Notes under the pieces: model-generated
What the model was told of the DNA's origin: nothing
Databases searched by the model: none
The model's input: the letters and a program-made list of their open reading frames with translations, nothing else
Translations under genes and position numbers: made by a program
Shown here: piece by piece, positions 46,284-56,354 of the stretch
How positions within the stretch are numbered: position 1 is the first letter of the stretch
Layout: every line of letters starts with the position of its first letter
Source of the DNA: Flavobacteriales bacterium UBA852
Lineage (GTDB): Bacteria > Bacteroidota > Bacteroidia > Flavobacteriales_E > Vicingaceae
Direction of reading: 5' to 3'
DNA: 64,000 bases
Assembly (NCBI GenBank): GCA_002295925.1
Contig: DBGO01000022.1
Location: 1-64,000, forward strand

Positions 46284-47759
46284 TTAATACGCTTTGGCAA
46301 AAATAACTCTTCTTTTGCTGGGTTTTCCGGTATAAATGCACTTGCCTTCTTCTTCCTTGGCATCTAATGGAATACAACGAATAGTAGCTTTTGTTTCTTC
46401 TTTTATCTTTTCTTCGGTTTCGGGAGTGCCGTCCCAATGTGCGTAAATAAATCCGCCTTTTTCTTCCAATATTTGTTTAAATTCTTCGTAAGTATCGGCG
46501 TAATGAATGTTTTCTTCTCTAAAATCAAGTGCTTTTTGATAAAGGTTTTCTTGAATTTGTTCTAAAAGATGTTCAACCTTTACAGCTAAATTATCTTGGT
46601 GGAGTATTTCTTTTTCCAACGTATCTCTTCGGGCAATTTCTATTGTGTTGTTTTCCAAATCTCTTGGACCAATGGCAATTCTTACCGGAACACCTTTAAG
46701 TTCGTATTCTGCAAATTTCCAACCCGGTTTATGTGTGTCACGGTTATCGTATTTTACACTAATTCCTTTACTTTCCAGTTCTTCTTTTAATTTGAATGCA
46801 ACCTCATTAATGGCATTAAGTTGCTCTTCACCTTTATAAATAGGCACAATAACAACCTGAAAAGGCGCCAATACCGGAGGTAAAACCAATCCGTTATCAT
46901 CGGAATGAGTCATAATTAACGCACCCATTAAACGGGTAGAAACACCCCAAGAAGTAGCCCATACATAATCTTGTTTACCTTCTTTGGTGGCAAATTTTAC
47001 GTCAAATGCTTTGGCAAAGTTTTGACCTAAAAAGTGTGATGTGCCTGCTTGTAGAGCTTTCCCATCTTGCATCAATGCTTCTATACAATAGGTTTCTTCG
47101 GCACCGGCAAATCGTTCGTTTTCGGTTTTTAACCCTTTTATCACCGGCATTGCCATATAGTTTTGGGCAAATTCGGCATAAACATCCAACATTTTTTCCG
47201 CTTCTTCAATGGCTTCGTTTTTTGTAGCGTGTGCTGTGTGGCCTTCTTGCCATAAAAATTCGGCGGTGCGTAAAAATAAGCGCGTGCGCATTTCCCAACG
47301 AACAACATTTGCCCATTGGTTTACCAAAATAGGCAAATCACGATAAGATTGTATCCAATTTTTGTAGGTGTTCCAAATAATGGTTTCCGATGTTGGTCTT
47401 ACAATTAACTCTTCTTCCAGTTTGGCATCAGGATCTACAACAACACTTTTACCGTCTTCGGCAGTTTTTAATCTGTAATGTGTTACTACTGCACATTCCT
47501 TGGCAAAACCTTCTACGTGAGCAGCTTCTTTGCTCAAATACGATTTTGGTATAAATAACGGAAAATAAGCATTTACGTGTCCGGTTTTCTTAAACATATC
47601 ATCCAGCACGCGTTGCATTTTTTCCCATATTGCATAGCCGTAGGGTTTAATAACCATACATCCTCTTACGGCTGAATGCTCGGCCAAATCTGCTTTTACA
47701 ACCAATTCGTTATACCATTGCGAATAATCTTCTTTTCTGCTTGTTAGTCCTTTTGCCAT
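46284..47759 (-). CDS. proS: Prolyl-tRNA synthetase, archaeal/eukaryotic-type
   Basis: Charges tRNA-Pro. From the ATG at 47759 ([20 protein letters not shown]) it has 491 residues and is the short form without the inserted editing domain of E. coli ProS. Class II motifs are visible: [10 protein letters not shown] (motif 2 region), [14 protein letters not shown] and [19 protein letters not shown] near 310. The C-terminal [19 protein letters not shown] is typical of this type. An upstream in-frame start would add 24 unconserved residues. Confidence 0.95.
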   Translation of the reverse strand: MAKGLTSRKEDYSQWYNELVVKADLAEHSAVRGCMVIKPYGYAIWEKMQRVLDDMFKKTGHVNAYFPLFIPKSYLSKEAAHVEGFAKECAVVTHYRLKTAEDGKSVVVDPDAKLEEELIVRPTSETIIWNTYKNWIQSYRDLPILVNQWANVVRWEMRTRLFLRTAEFLWQEGHTAHATKNEAIEEAEKMLDVYAEFAQNYMAMPVIKGLKTENERFAGAEETYCIEALMQDGKALQAGTSHFLGQNFAKAFDVKFATKEGKQDYVWATSWGVSTRLMGALIMTHSDDNGLVLPPVLAPFQVVIVPIYKGEEQLNAINEVAFKLKEELESKGISVKYDNRDTHKPGWKFAEYELKGVPVRIAIGPRDLENNTIEIARRDTLEKEILHQDNLAVKVEHLLEQIQENLYQKALDFREENIHYADTYEEFKQILEEKGGFIYAHWDGTPETEEKIKEETKATIRCIPLDAKEEEGKCIYTGKPSKRRVIFAKAY

Positions 47760-47866
47760 TTTTGGTACAGTATTTGTTAAAATAATTATGATTTTTAACT
47801 TTTCATTAACAAAACGAAAAATCGATGACAAAAATAACTCAAAATATGTATTTAAAACCTATAAAT

Positions 47867-47871
47867 GGAGG
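47867..47871 (+). promoter_or_regulatory. Strong Shine-Dalgarno ahead of the tyrosine-rich protein gene
   Basis: GGAGG lies 7 nt before the ATG at 47879. Such canonical sites are uncommon in this phylum and this decides the start over an in-frame ATG 18 codons upstream. Confidence 0.7.
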
Positions 47872-47878
47872 AAATAAA

Positions 47879-49234
47879 ATGAAAACTTACATTTCAGCAT
47901 TATTAATTGCTTTTACGGCTTTTCAGTTAAATGCACAAGACGATATTTATTACTCGGGAAGTAAAGATGATGATGCCCAAAACGGCTCTTACTTTACCGA
48001 TGATTCCAAAAACAGTAAAGATTCTGTTTCGATAGATAATTATACTACTCGAGATGCAGAATATTCGCAACAACAGGGCAATGTGCAACCGGATAGCACC
48101 AGTACTGAAGTTTATCGTTCTGAAGACGGGGATACTTACATCACGAATTACAACTATTATAATGGCGATAATTACGAGTTTGAAGATAATGATGATTATT
48201 ATGATTATGAATATGCTTCACGAATAAGAAGATTTAACCGTCCCTATTATGGTTTTGGATATTATGATGATTGTTATACCAACTATTATTGGTACAATTA
48301 CGACCCTTATTATTGGGGTACCAGTATATATGTAAGTTATAACTGGTGGTATCCTCGCCCACGATTTTATTGGGGATGGAACTCTTGGACAGGATGGTAT
48401 GCCGGGTGGTCATGGGGATATGGTTGTTCACCTTATGGTGGTTATTATGGCTATTCTTATTGGAACGGTTATAATAATGGCTACTGGAACGGTTACTGGA
48501 ATGGCTATTACGACGGATTATACGGAAGCAATTATTATCCTCATTACTACAACAGCTTAGATAATAACAGTTATTATTACGGTCATCGAGATACACGTCG
48601 CTCTACCGGAATATTTGATAATTCAGCATCAAACAATAACAATATAAATTCTAATTTGACTTTTGGTGAAAAGTACGAAAAAGCAATTGCCAACAATAAT
48701 TCGCTTAACACAAGTACAATAGCTAAACCATCTGCTGCCAATAATACGGTGAAAACCAAAAGTGCCGCACAAACGGTTAACTATACAAAGCCATCAGCAC
48801 CGGTTCAACAAACTGCTGTAAAAAATCCTACAACAGGAAAGCCTGGACAAAATAAACCGGTTACCAAAGCGCAAACAGCACCAAATTCAAATGTTACTTA
48901 CAATAAACCTGTAAATAAACCCATTACCAAATCTCAAACCTATAATAAACCTAAAACTTATACAACATCAAAACCAAAAACTACTTATACTAAACCCAAA
49001 CAAACATATAACAAACCCGTTTATACCAAACCTAAACAAACCTATAATAAACCTAAAACCTATTCTCAACCTAAAACGTATGCGAAGCCAAAAACATACA
49101 GTAAACCCAAAACGTACAGCAAACCACGTACTTATTCAAAGCCAAGCTATTCTCGTCCGGCTTCAAAACCATCATACTCACGTCCGAGTGGTGGTGGAAC
49201 ACAAAGACGCACCGGCGGTATGAGAAGACCGTAA
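47879..49234 (+). CDS. Tyrosine/tryptophan/glycine-rich secreted protein with KPKTY repeats
   Basis: Unrecognised exported protein of about 451 residues. A signal peptide (1-20, ending LNAQ) precedes an acidic Asp/Ser region (21-115), a very Tyr/Trp/Gly-rich central part (about 115-215, e.g. YYGYSYWNGYNNGYWNGYW), an Asn/Ser/Thr linker, and a C-terminal run (about 340-430) of Lys-Pro-Lys-Thr-Tyr repeats such as YSKPKTYSKPRTYSKP. It ends in a basic Arg/Gly/Pro segment. No cysteine-rich region or known domain is visible. A structural, adhesive or cell-surface role is plausible by composition only. It is divergent from proS and precedes the FadL-type gene by 59 bp. Confidence 0.75.
   Translation: MKTYISALLIAFTAFQLNAQDDIYYSGSKDDDAQNGSYFTDDSKNSKDSVSIDNYTTRDAEYSQQQGNVQPDSTSTEVYRSEDGDTYITNYNYYNGDNYEFEDNDDYYDYEYASRIRRFNRPYYGFGYYDDCYTNYYWYNYDPYYWGTSIYVSYNWWYPRPRFYWGWNSWTGWYAGWSWGYGCSPYGGYYGYSYWNGYNNGYWNGYWNGYYDGLYGSNYYPHYYNSLDNNSYYYGHRDTRRSTGIFDNSASNNNNINSNLTFGEKYEKAIANNNSLNTSTIAKPSAANNTVKTKSAAQTVNYTKPSAPVQQTAVKNPTTGKPGQNKPVTKAQTAPNSNVTYNKPVNKPITKSQTYNKPKTYTTSKPKTTYTKPKQTYNKPVYTKPKQTYNKPKTYSQPKTYAKPKTYSKPKTYSKPRTYSKPSYSRPASKPSYSRPSGGGTQRRTGGMRRP
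48935..49160 (+). repeat. Coding repeats of 12-30 bp (Lys-Pro-x-x-Tyr)
   Basis: At least ten units with the codons for Lys-Pro-Lys-x-Tyr or Lys-Pro-x-Tyr, with both synonymous and amino-acid variation among copies. Synonymous differences (AAA CCT / AAA CCC / AAG CCA) suggest selection on the peptide rather than recent DNA expansion. Confidence 0.8.
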
Positions 49235-49293
49235 AAAAGAGATATAAACTTGAATAGAAAAGGATTAGTTAAATGAAAATAAATTTAAAAAAT

Positions 49294-50757
49294 ATGAAAA
49301 AGATATTTGCACTTATTGTACCGGTAATGTTATTGACTGATGCAGTTACTGCTCAAAACGAAACCGACGCTTTTCGTTACAGTTATATCAATCATTTTGG
49401 AACAGCAAGGTTTAATGCTATGGGAGGTGCTTTTACTGCGTTAGGCGGAGATTTTAGTTCAATTGCCTTAAATCCGGGAGCTTTGGCCGTGTATAGAGGT
49501 TCTGAAATTGTTTTTACGCCGGCATTTGATTTGAACTCTACTGATGCATCGGTAAATGGATACTCAATGAATGACTCTAAACTTAATGTAAACATCAGCA
49601 ATTTTTCTTATGTCGGAAATTTTAATGCCGCCTCGCACGATATTATCAGTTGGGATTTTGCCTTTGGATATACACGATTGGCAAATTTCAATAATGAATA
49701 TTCCATTGATATTGCATCATCAAGTCCGTCATTATTACAATCTTACATCAATGATTTGAATGCCGGAAACGGAACCTACGAAGGTGATATTCCCGATTTA
49801 TATCCATTTGATATTAATTTGGCATATCAAAATTATTTAATCAATCCGTTAGCAACCGATACAATGCATTATTCGCATGAAATGGCAAATGCAACAAGCA
49901 TCAATAAATATAAAAATGTAACAACAAGAGGCGGAATGGGTGAAACATTTGTCGGTTATGGAGCAAATTTAAATGATGTACTGTATTTTGGAGCAACTGT
50001 TGGTTTTCCAAAAATCAGATATATTGAAAAATCGGTTTATCAAGAATCAAATGACGATACTACTGTTACGGTTCAATCATTTACCAAAAATGATTACTTA
50101 AAAACAACCGGAAGTGGTATAAACTTCAAATTGGGCGTTATTTATCGAGTAGTAGATTGGTTTAGAGTAGGATTGGCACTTCATTCATCATCCTATTTTA
50201 CAATGCACGACTCATGGAACAGCAATATGGATGCAAAATTCAAGGATAATTCTTCTTACAGCTATTCTTCACCGGCAGGTTTGTATGATTATAATTTACG
50301 CACACCTTACAGAGTTGAAGCCGGCGTTGGGTTTATAATTGCTCAAAATGGTGCATTAAGCGTAGATTATGAATATGTAGATTATACTGCAGCAAAATTC
50401 AATCCTTCTTCCAATTCGCCAGATGGTTATTCATTTGTAGAAGAAAATAAAAATATTGACTTAATGTTTAAACCTACGCATAATGTCAGAGCCGGTTTTG
50501 AATGGAAGTTTACAGAAGAAATTCGTATGCAACTCGGATACCGTTGGTATGACAATCCGTATGCTTTTGCAAAAAATCCCAATCAACAAATATATTCGGG
50601 GGGAATAGGGTATAAAACGGATGAATTTTACATCAACTTGGGCTATTTTTACCAAAACCAACAACAACAGGCATTATTGCACTACGGAAGCGAGGAAGTT
50701 GTGAATAAAAACAGTACAAACCATAATTTGAGTATTTCTTTCGGTGTGCGATTTTAG
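49294..50757 (+). CDS. Outer-membrane protein of the OmpP1/FadL family
   Basis: Probable outer-membrane beta-barrel for hydrophobic or other small compounds. From the preferred ATG at 49294 it has 487 residues: signal peptide (1-21, cut near VTAQ), then FGTARFNAMGGAFTALGGDF, a well-known FadL-type motif in this phylum, and regular amphipathic strands to the terminal SISFGVRF ending in Phe. An ATG 7 codons upstream is an alternative. Substrate is unknown. A terminator for the convergent operon lies 38 bp beyond. Confidence 0.88.
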   Translation: MKKIFALIVPVMLLTDAVTAQNETDAFRYSYINHFGTARFNAMGGAFTALGGDFSSIALNPGALAVYRGSEIVFTPAFDLNSTDASVNGYSMNDSKLNVNISNFSYVGNFNAASHDIISWDFAFGYTRLANFNNEYSIDIASSSPSLLQSYINDLNAGNGTYEGDIPDLYPFDINLAYQNYLINPLATDTMHYSHEMANATSINKYKNVTTRGGMGETFVGYGANLNDVLYFGATVGFPKIRYIEKSVYQESNDDTTVTVQSFTKNDYLKTTGSGINFKLGVIYRVVDWFRVGLALHSSSYFTMHDSWNSNMDAKFKDNSSYSYSSPAGLYDYNLRTPYRVEAGVGFIIAQNGALSVDYEYVDYTAAKFNPSSNSPDGYSFVEENKNIDLMFKPTHNVRAGFEWKFTEEIRMQLGYRWYDNPYAFAKNPNQQIYSGGIGYKTDEFYINLGYFYQNQQQQALLHYGSEEVVNKNSTNHNLSISFGVRF

Positions 50758-50794
50758 ATTTTTTTTTAGATGTTTAGATAAAGAATATAAAAAA

Positions 50795-50822
50795 GAGCAA
50801 GCTTTTTCATGTAAACTTGCTC
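50795..50822 (-). terminator. Terminator after purS
   Basis: GAGCAAG and CTTGCTC pair over a 14-base loop. On the minus strand a run of six T follows. It lies 32 bp past the purS stop. Confidence 0.75.
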
Positions 50823-50853
50823 AAAGATAATTTTAAAAGCCGAATTTTTATAC

Positions 50854-51102
50854 TTACTCTTCAAATATTTCGTACTGAAAAGTTTCCATAATCTGGTTGG
50901 CCAATAATTTTACACAAGCTTCGTCTATACGAGCGGCGGCAGTGTTTTTGTCAGGTGCATCCAATAAGATGGTAATATGTTTTCCTATGCGTACATCTTC
51001 TACTTCAATTCCCAAATTTTTCAATCCTGATTTTACGGCTTTTCCTTGTGGGTCTAAAATTGCCTTTTGCGGCATAATGTCTATTTCTGCTCTAAATTTC
51101 AT
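50854..51102 (-). CDS. purS: Phosphoribosylformylglycinamidine synthase subunit PurS
   Basis: Small subunit of the FGAM synthase complex with PurL and PurQ. The 82 residues contain KFRAEIDIMPQKAILDPQGKAV, the family start, and a central VRIGKHITI, and fit the usual size. It overlaps pssA by 11 bp. purL and purQ are not in the window, which is odd for a small-subunit gene. Confidence 0.93.
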   Translation of the reverse strand: MKFRAEIDIMPQKAILDPQGKAVKSGLKNLGIEVEDVRIGKHITILLDAPDKNTAAARIDEACVKLLANQIMETFQYEIFEE

Positions 51103-51832
51103 TTTCTTTTTTATTAAACAAGTGAATAATTATTGAAATTAATATGTACAAAATTATGATAAAAGGAATAGCCAACAACTGCATCCACGCTAAAAGTATT
51201 CCACAAGTTATTAAAAATACAAACTTCACTTCATTTCCTTTAAAACCAAATGATTTAAATTTTAGAGCAAATAAAGGCAATTCGGCAACCAGTATGTAAG
51301 AAAACAATAAAGTGTTGACTAATATAACATTGGGTTGCAAGAGAAATTCAAAGGTGTTTTTAATCAATAGATTCTCTGTTGGGAAATATTTGATTAACGG
51401 AAGAGAAACCCAAAATAAAGCATTTGCCGGGGTGGGAACACCAATAAAAGAAGTGCTTTGCCGGGTGTCAATATTAAATTTTGCCAAACGTAACCCGGAA
51501 AATACGGCAATTAAAAAAGGCGTGAAAACCAACCAGGGTAAGGTTTGAAAAGTATTTTCCGATTGAAAATTTCGCAAAAAATTAAAAACAGTCATTGCAG
51601 GAGCAACACCAAAAGTTACCATATCGGCTAATGAGTCTAATTCTTTACCAATGGGTGAACTTACTTTGAATAATCGTGCCGAAAATCCATCGAAAAAATC
51701 AAAAATCGCTGCCATAAATACAGCATATGCAACAAAATCAAACTGTTGCAAAAAAGCAAAATAAATGGCAAAACATCCTGAAAGTAAATTCAAAGAAGTT
51801 AATGTGTTCGGAATATGGCGTTTTAAACTCAT
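51092..51832 (-). CDS. pssA: CDP-diacylglycerol--serine O-phosphatidyltransferase
   Basis: Membrane enzyme making phosphatidylserine, the precursor of phosphatidylethanolamine. The 246 residues have about six hydrophobic segments and the CDP-alcohol phosphotransferase motif in FDFFDGFSARLFKVSSPIGKELDSLAD (about 45-71, D-G-x2-A-R-x8-G-x3-D-x3-D). It starts inside the acyltransferase stop (ATGA overlap) and overlaps purS. Confidence 0.95.
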   Translation of the reverse strand: MSLKRHIPNTLTSLNLLSGCFAIYFAFLQQFDFVAYAVFMAAIFDFFDGFSARLFKVSSPIGKELDSLADMVTFGVAPAMTVFNFLRNFQSENTFQTLPWLVFTPFLIAVFSGLRLAKFNIDTRQSTSFIGVPTPANALFWVSLPLIKYFPTENLLIKNTFEFLLQPNVILVNTLLFSYILVAELPLFALKFKSFGFKGNEVKFVFLITCGILLAWMQLLAIPFIIILYILISIIIHLFNKKENEI

Positions 51833-52905
51833 TTGTCAAAAGTATAAAAACGTTTCTTTAATTTTAAAAAAGGATGTTCAAAATATTTATAGCTCACCGC
51901 AGAAACAACAATAGTAGTCAAAAGAGCCGCAACAGTAACCGAAATGTTATAAAAATAACCTTTGAAAACTGCCAATCCGCCAACTGTTATTGCTGTAAGC
52001 ACTACGCCGTGATACATATACAACCCGTAAGAGATTTTTCCCAAATAATTCAAAAAATTAAATTCGCCCCACTTAATCAAACTGTTTTGCGCAAAATTTT
52101 GTTCCAATATAATCCATCCGAAAATAAGCGAAAAAAAAAGTCTTTCAATGGTTACACCAATTCTTCCGGCAAATAAAACATAATAAAAGGCAACGCATAA
52201 TATCAATAAAATGTATGGCAAAAGAGTGAAAAACTTCCGTTGATTTTTTACCATATTTATAAATTGGTGGTTATAAAAACTCAAATATGCCGCCAATCCT
52301 CCGATGCCAAAATTGCCCAAAATACTAATGGTATGAAAATACAAAACTTTACTGTTTTCGCTGTTTATCCATCTGAAAATAAGAGAAATAAGAATAAGAG
52401 TAATGAAAATAGCAGGTAAATGCCGTTTTACAAACTTCATCAAAAGCGACCAAAAGAAATAAAATTGTTCTTCAACCGAAATTGACCATAAAAAGGTTAA
52501 GAAAAACAAAAAGCTATCGCCGTATTTTATAATGTAGAAATTTGCCAAAAATCCAATATACCATCCCCAATCCGGAACTGAAACATCCGGTTTTAGCAGC
52601 CAAACGATAAATCCCAATAAAACAATTAAAAAATAAAGCGGCCAAATTCGTAAAATACGTCTAATCATAAAGTTGCACCACGAAAATTGGCGGGTTAGTG
52701 TTTTTTCTTTTAAAATAATCCAAGTAATCAAAAAAGAAGACAGCACAAAAAAGAAATCAATGCCCAAAAAGCCCAGTTTTAAGTATTGATGCAAAAAATG
52801 ATTATCGGGCAGGAGTGGAGCATGCGAAAGAAATACGGCAAAAAACGCAAAAAAGCGTAAGGCATCTAAATTTTTAAAGTATTCTATATTTCTCAGGTTG
52901 TTCAT
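51829..52905 (-). CDS. Acyltransferase-3 (OafA/YrhL-like), intact
   Basis: Integral-membrane O-acyltransferase, probably modifying surface polysaccharide. The 358 residues have about ten hydrophobic helices, the N-terminal [21 protein letters not shown] with its conserved His, [26 protein letters not shown] and [18 protein letters not shown], plus [11 protein letters not shown]. It is the functional counterpart of the pseudogene at 4.2-5.4 kb. It ends at the start of pssA (ATGA), so one transcript carries acyltransferase, pssA and purS. Confidence 0.9.
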   Translation of the reverse strand: MNNLRNIEYFKNLDALRFFAFFAVFLSHAPLLPDNHFLHQYLKLGFLGIDFFFVLSSFLITWIILKEKTLTRQFSWCNFMIRRILRIWPLYFLIVLLGFIVWLLKPDVSVPDWGWYIGFLANFYIIKYGDSFLFFLTFLWSISVEEQFYFFWSLLMKFVKRHLPAIFITLILISLIFRWINSENSKVLYFHTISILGNFGIGGLAAYLSFYNHQFINMVKNQRKFFTLLPYILLILCVAFYYVLFAGRIGVTIERLFFSLIFGWIILEQNFAQNSLIKWGEFNFLNYLGKISYGLYMYHGVVLTAITVGGLAVFKGYFYNISVTVAALLTTIVVSAVSYKYFEHPFLKLKKRFYTFDK

Positions 52906-52929
52906 CTTTAAATTGCAAGATAATTATTT

Positions 52930-52937
52930 TATCTTTG
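52930..52937 (+). promoter_or_regulatory. -7 promoter element of the kynU operon
   Basis: TATCTTTG exactly fits TAnnTTTG. It predicts a start near 52944, so the ATG at 52962 and not the TTG at 52935 must be the translation start. Confidence 0.55.
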
Positions 52938-52961
52938 AGCAAAATTGAAAGTTTACAGAAA

Positions 52962-54245
52962 ATGCACTATCAAAATACATTGGCTTTTGCCAAACAAGCC
53001 GACGAAAATGATGTTTTAAAGAATTTCAGAAACGAATTTTTATTTCCTCAGCACAATGGTGAGAACGTTATTTATTTCACAGGAAACTCACTTGGCTTAG
53101 AACCCAAAAATGCAAAAGAAGCTTTATTGACTGAGCTGGAAGATTGGGCAAAATACGGCGTAGAAGGACATTTTCATGCTCGTCATCCGTGGTTTTCGTA
53201 TCACGAAATGTTTAAGCAACCTTCGGCAAATATTGTAGGTGCTTTGCCCGAAGAAGTAACGGCAATGAATACGCTTACCACCAACTTGCATTTGTTAATG
53301 GTATCGTTTTACCGTCCTACCAAACAACGATTTAAAATTATTTGCGAGAAAAAAGCCTTTCCTTCCGACCAATATGCTTTGGAAAGTCAAGTAAAATACC
53401 ATGGCTTTAATCCTGATGAGGCAATAATAGAAGTTGCCCCAAGAGAAGGCGAGCATACCATCAGAGAAGAGGATATTTTGCAAACCATTGAGCAACATGC
53501 CGATGAGGTTGCTTTGGTCTTGTTTGGCGGAGTAAATTATTACACCGGTCAATTGTTTGATATGGAAGAAATTACAAAAACAGCACACAAAGCAGGAGCA
53601 TTGGCAGGATTTGATTTGGCACACGCCGCCGGAAATGTAGAGCTTAAATTACATGATTGGCAAGTCGATTTTGCTGTGTGGTGTTCCTATAAATATTTAA
53701 ATTCAGGTCCGGGTAGCGTTTCCGGAATCTTTGTGCATCAAAAACACGGCAATAATCCCGACTTACCCCGATTTGCCGGATGGTGGGGCAACGACCCCAA
53801 AACACGCTTTTTAATGGAACCCGGGTTTGTTCCCGCACAAGGTGCCGATGGTTGGATGTTGAGCAATGCGCCCGTTTTTTCTATGGCGGTTTACAAAGTG
53901 TCGCTTGATATGTTTAATCAAGCCGGAATGGAAAATTTATTGGCTAAGCAAAAACAACTCACCGGTTATTTGGAATATATTTTACAAGATATTTCTGCCC
54001 GATACGATAATTGCGATTTGGAAATTATTACCCCAAAAGAAAAATCGAAACGCGGTTGTCAGTTGTCGGTTTTTACGCACGGGCAAGGCAAAAAATTATT
54101 TGATTATTTAATGCAAAATGGTGTAATTGCCGATTGGCGCGAGCCGAATGTTATTCGTATGGCACCGGTTCCCATGTATAATTCTTTTGAAGATGTTTAT
54201 AAATTTGGACAAATTTTAGAAAAAGGATTGCAAAAAAATTTTTAA
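52962..54245 (+). CDS. kynU: Kynureninase
   Basis: PLP enzyme that cleaves kynurenine or 3-hydroxykynurenine to (3-hydroxy)anthranilate and alanine. From the ATG at 52962 it has 427 residues, with [20 protein letters not shown] at the start and [14 protein letters not shown] near 40. The PLP lysine lies in [13 protein letters not shown], and [14 protein letters not shown] residues ([15 protein letters not shown]) bind the cofactor. It is first in the operon with the nitroreductase gene (2 bp gap) and kmo. Confidence 0.95.
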   Translation: MHYQNTLAFAKQADENDVLKNFRNEFLFPQHNGENVIYFTGNSLGLEPKNAKEALLTELEDWAKYGVEGHFHARHPWFSYHEMFKQPSANIVGALPEEVTAMNTLTTNLHLLMVSFYRPTKQRFKIICEKKAFPSDQYALESQVKYHGFNPDEAIIEVAPREGEHTIREEDILQTIEQHADEVALVLFGGVNYYTGQLFDMEEITKTAHKAGALAGFDLAHAAGNVELKLHDWQVDFAVWCSYKYLNSGPGSVSGIFVHQKHGNNPDLPRFAGWWGNDPKTRFLMEPGFVPAQGADGWMLSNAPVFSMAVYKVSLDMFNQAGMENLLAKQKQLTGYLEYILQDISARYDNCDLEIITPKEKSKRGCQLSVFTHGQGKKLFDYLMQNGVIADWREPNVIRMAPVPMYNSFEDVYKFGQILEKGLQKNF

Positions 54246-54247
54246 TA

Positions 54248-54985
54248 ATGGAAAATTATTCAAAAGAAATAGATGATATTATAAATTATCGCCGTTCAGT
54301 TAGAATTTACGACGATGAAGCGCCTTATAATTCCGAAGTAGTACGAAAATGCATTGAACGTGCAACATTGGCCCCCAACAGCAGTAACATGCAGTTGTGG
54401 GAGTTTATTCATGTTACTTCACCTGAAATAAAAAAGAAATTGGCCACAGCTTGTTTTAATCAATTGGCGGCAAAAACAGCAAAAGAGTTGGTTGTAGTGG
54501 TTGTACGCAAAGATTTATGGAAAAAACGAGCAGAATTTAATTATCAAAAAATAAAAGAAAATTTAGGTGATAAAAAACCCGAAGAATATTCTTCTCGCGA
54601 AAAAATGGCATTAAATTATTACAAAAAAGTAATGCCGTTTATTTATTTCGATTTTTTGGGAATTTTTGGATTCATCAAATACATAATAGCTGTAATTACC
54701 GGAATTTTCAGACCGATGTACAGGCAAGTTACCGCATCGGATATTCGAATAGTTGCACATAAAAGTGTAGGATTGGCTGCGCAAACTTTTATGATGAGTA
54801 TGGCGGCAGAAAAATACGACACTTGTCCAATGGAAGGATTTGACAGTTTGCGTGTCAAGAAAATATTAAATTTACCCCATTCTGCCGAAATAAATATGAT
54901 AATAGCCTGTGGTATTCGCAAACCCGAAGGTATTTTTACCGAACGATACAGGGTTCCGTTTAACGAAGTGTATAAAAAAATATAA
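54248..54985 (+). CDS. Nitroreductase-family flavoprotein
   Basis: Predicted FMN oxidoreductase. The 245 residues have the family start YRRSVRIYDDE (about 14-24), APNSSNMQLWEF and AEKYDTCPMEGFDSL near 190. A hydrophobic insert at about 125-155 (FIYFDFLGIFGFIKYIIAVI) is unusual and could be membrane-associated. It lies between kynU and kmo with gaps of 2 and 3 bp, so it shares their transcript. The link to kynurenine metabolism is by position alone; its substrate is unknown. Confidence 0.87.
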   Translation: MENYSKEIDDIINYRRSVRIYDDEAPYNSEVVRKCIERATLAPNSSNMQLWEFIHVTSPEIKKKLATACFNQLAAKTAKELVVVVVRKDLWKKRAEFNYQKIKENLGDKKPEEYSSREKMALNYYKKVMPFIYFDFLGIFGFIKYIIAVITGIFRPMYRQVTASDIRIVAHKSVGLAAQTFMMSMAAEKYDTCPMEGFDSLRVKKILNLPHSAEINMIIACGIRKPEGIFTERYRVPFNEVYKKI

Positions 54986-54988
54986 ATT

Positions 54989-56347
54989 ATGCAAAAGCAA
55001 GCAACAATTGTAGGAGCCGGATTGGTAGGAAGTTTATGGGCGGTTTATTTGTCAAAATCTGGTTATAAAGTAAATGTGTATGAAAGAAGACCCGATATCA
55101 GAAAAGCAGAAATTTCAGCCGGAAAATCAATAAACTTGGCATTGTCGGACAGGGGATGGAAGGCATTGGAAACCGTTGGCATAGCCGATGAAATAAGAAA
55201 AATAGCCATTCCGATGTATGGCAGAATAATGCACGACTTGGAAGGCAATTTAACTTATCAACCTTACGGTTTGGAAGGACAAGCCATATATTCGGTTTCG
55301 CGTGGCGGATTAAATGCCAAAATGATGGATATTGCCGAACAAACCGGCGATGTGAATATTTTTTACAATCAAAAATGTACGGGAGTAAAATTATATGACG
55401 GCATTGCTCAGTTTGAACACACACAAACCGGCGAAAAAACAACTGTAAAATCCGATTTGGTATTTGCTTGCGATGGAGCTTTTTCGGCAGTTCGCTATAC
55501 TTCCATGCAAAAGCAAGACCGGTTTAATTACGAACAACGATATATCGAAGACGGCTACAAAGAGTTGTTATTGCCTGCAAATTCCGACGGTTCGTACAAA
55601 TTAGATAAAAATGCCTTGCATATTTGGCCGCGGGGCAGATTTATGCTCATTGCTTTGCCTAACGAAGACGGTTCTTTTACCTGCACATTATTTATGCCTT
55701 TCGAAAATCATGAATTTTCTTTTGATAAATTAACTACGGATGAAAAAGTAGATGAATTTTTTAAGAAAATGTTCCCCGATTTTTATGAATTAATGCCAAA
55801 TTTAATTGAAAATTGGCATCAACATCCGCTGTCATCGTTGGCGATAATCCGCTGCTATCCATGGACATACGGTAAAACTGCGCTTATGGGCGATGCGGCA
55901 CATGCAACTGTACCGTTTTACGGTCAGGGAATGAATGCCGGATTTGAAGATTGTAGTGAAATGTATCGCTTAATGCAAAAGCATAATGAAAATTGGGAAG
56001 CTGTTTTCGAAGAATATCAACAAATCAGAAAACCCAATGGAGATGCGGTGCAAGATTTGTCGTTGCACAATTATTATGTAATGCGCGATTATGTTGCCGA
56101 CCCTAAATTTTTATTACAAAAGAAAATTGAAAAACGAATTTTTGAAAAATATCCCGACAAATGGATGCCTTTGTATTCGCAAGTTACATTCAGTCATATT
56201 CCTTATGCCGAGGCATATAAAAGAGGTATGGCGCAAGAAAAAATGATGCAAGAAATTATGCAATTGCCCGGTATTGAACAAAAATGGGAAAGCGAAGAGA
56301 TTGAACAATTGATTTTAAGTAAATTATCGGAAATTGAAAATGCTTAA
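54989..56347 (+). CDS. kmo: Kynurenine 3-monooxygenase
   Basis: FAD enzyme that hydroxylates kynurenine to 3-hydroxykynurenine with NADPH and O2. The 452 residues have the Rossmann FAD loop GAGLVG (9-14), YERRPD at about 32, and GDAAHATVPFYGQGMNAGFEDC near 310, the family signature. With kynU it gives the route to 3-hydroxyanthranilate. The tryptophan dioxygenase and later genes are not in this window. The C-terminus has a hydrophobic-poor tail, so no membrane anchor is obvious. Confidence 0.95.
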   Translation: MQKQATIVGAGLVGSLWAVYLSKSGYKVNVYERRPDIRKAEISAGKSINLALSDRGWKALETVGIADEIRKIAIPMYGRIMHDLEGNLTYQPYGLEGQAIYSVSRGGLNAKMMDIAEQTGDVNIFYNQKCTGVKLYDGIAQFEHTQTGEKTTVKSDLVFACDGAFSAVRYTSMQKQDRFNYEQRYIEDGYKELLLPANSDGSYKLDKNALHIWPRGRFMLIALPNEDGSFTCTLFMPFENHEFSFDKLTTDEKVDEFFKKMFPDFYELMPNLIENWHQHPLSSLAIIRCYPWTYGKTALMGDAAHATVPFYGQGMNAGFEDCSEMYRLMQKHNENWEAVFEEYQQIRKPNGDAVQDLSLHNYYVMRDYVADPKFLLQKKIEKRIFEKYPDKWMPLYSQVTFSHIPYAEAYKRGMAQEKMMQEIMQLPGIEQKWESEEIEQLILSKLSEIENA

Positions 56348-56354
56348 AATACCA

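Noticed and set aside
47825..47878. Upstream in-frame start for the tyrosine-rich protein
   Set aside because: The strong GGAGG site and the signal peptide both fit the ATG at 47879, not the one 18 codons earlier.
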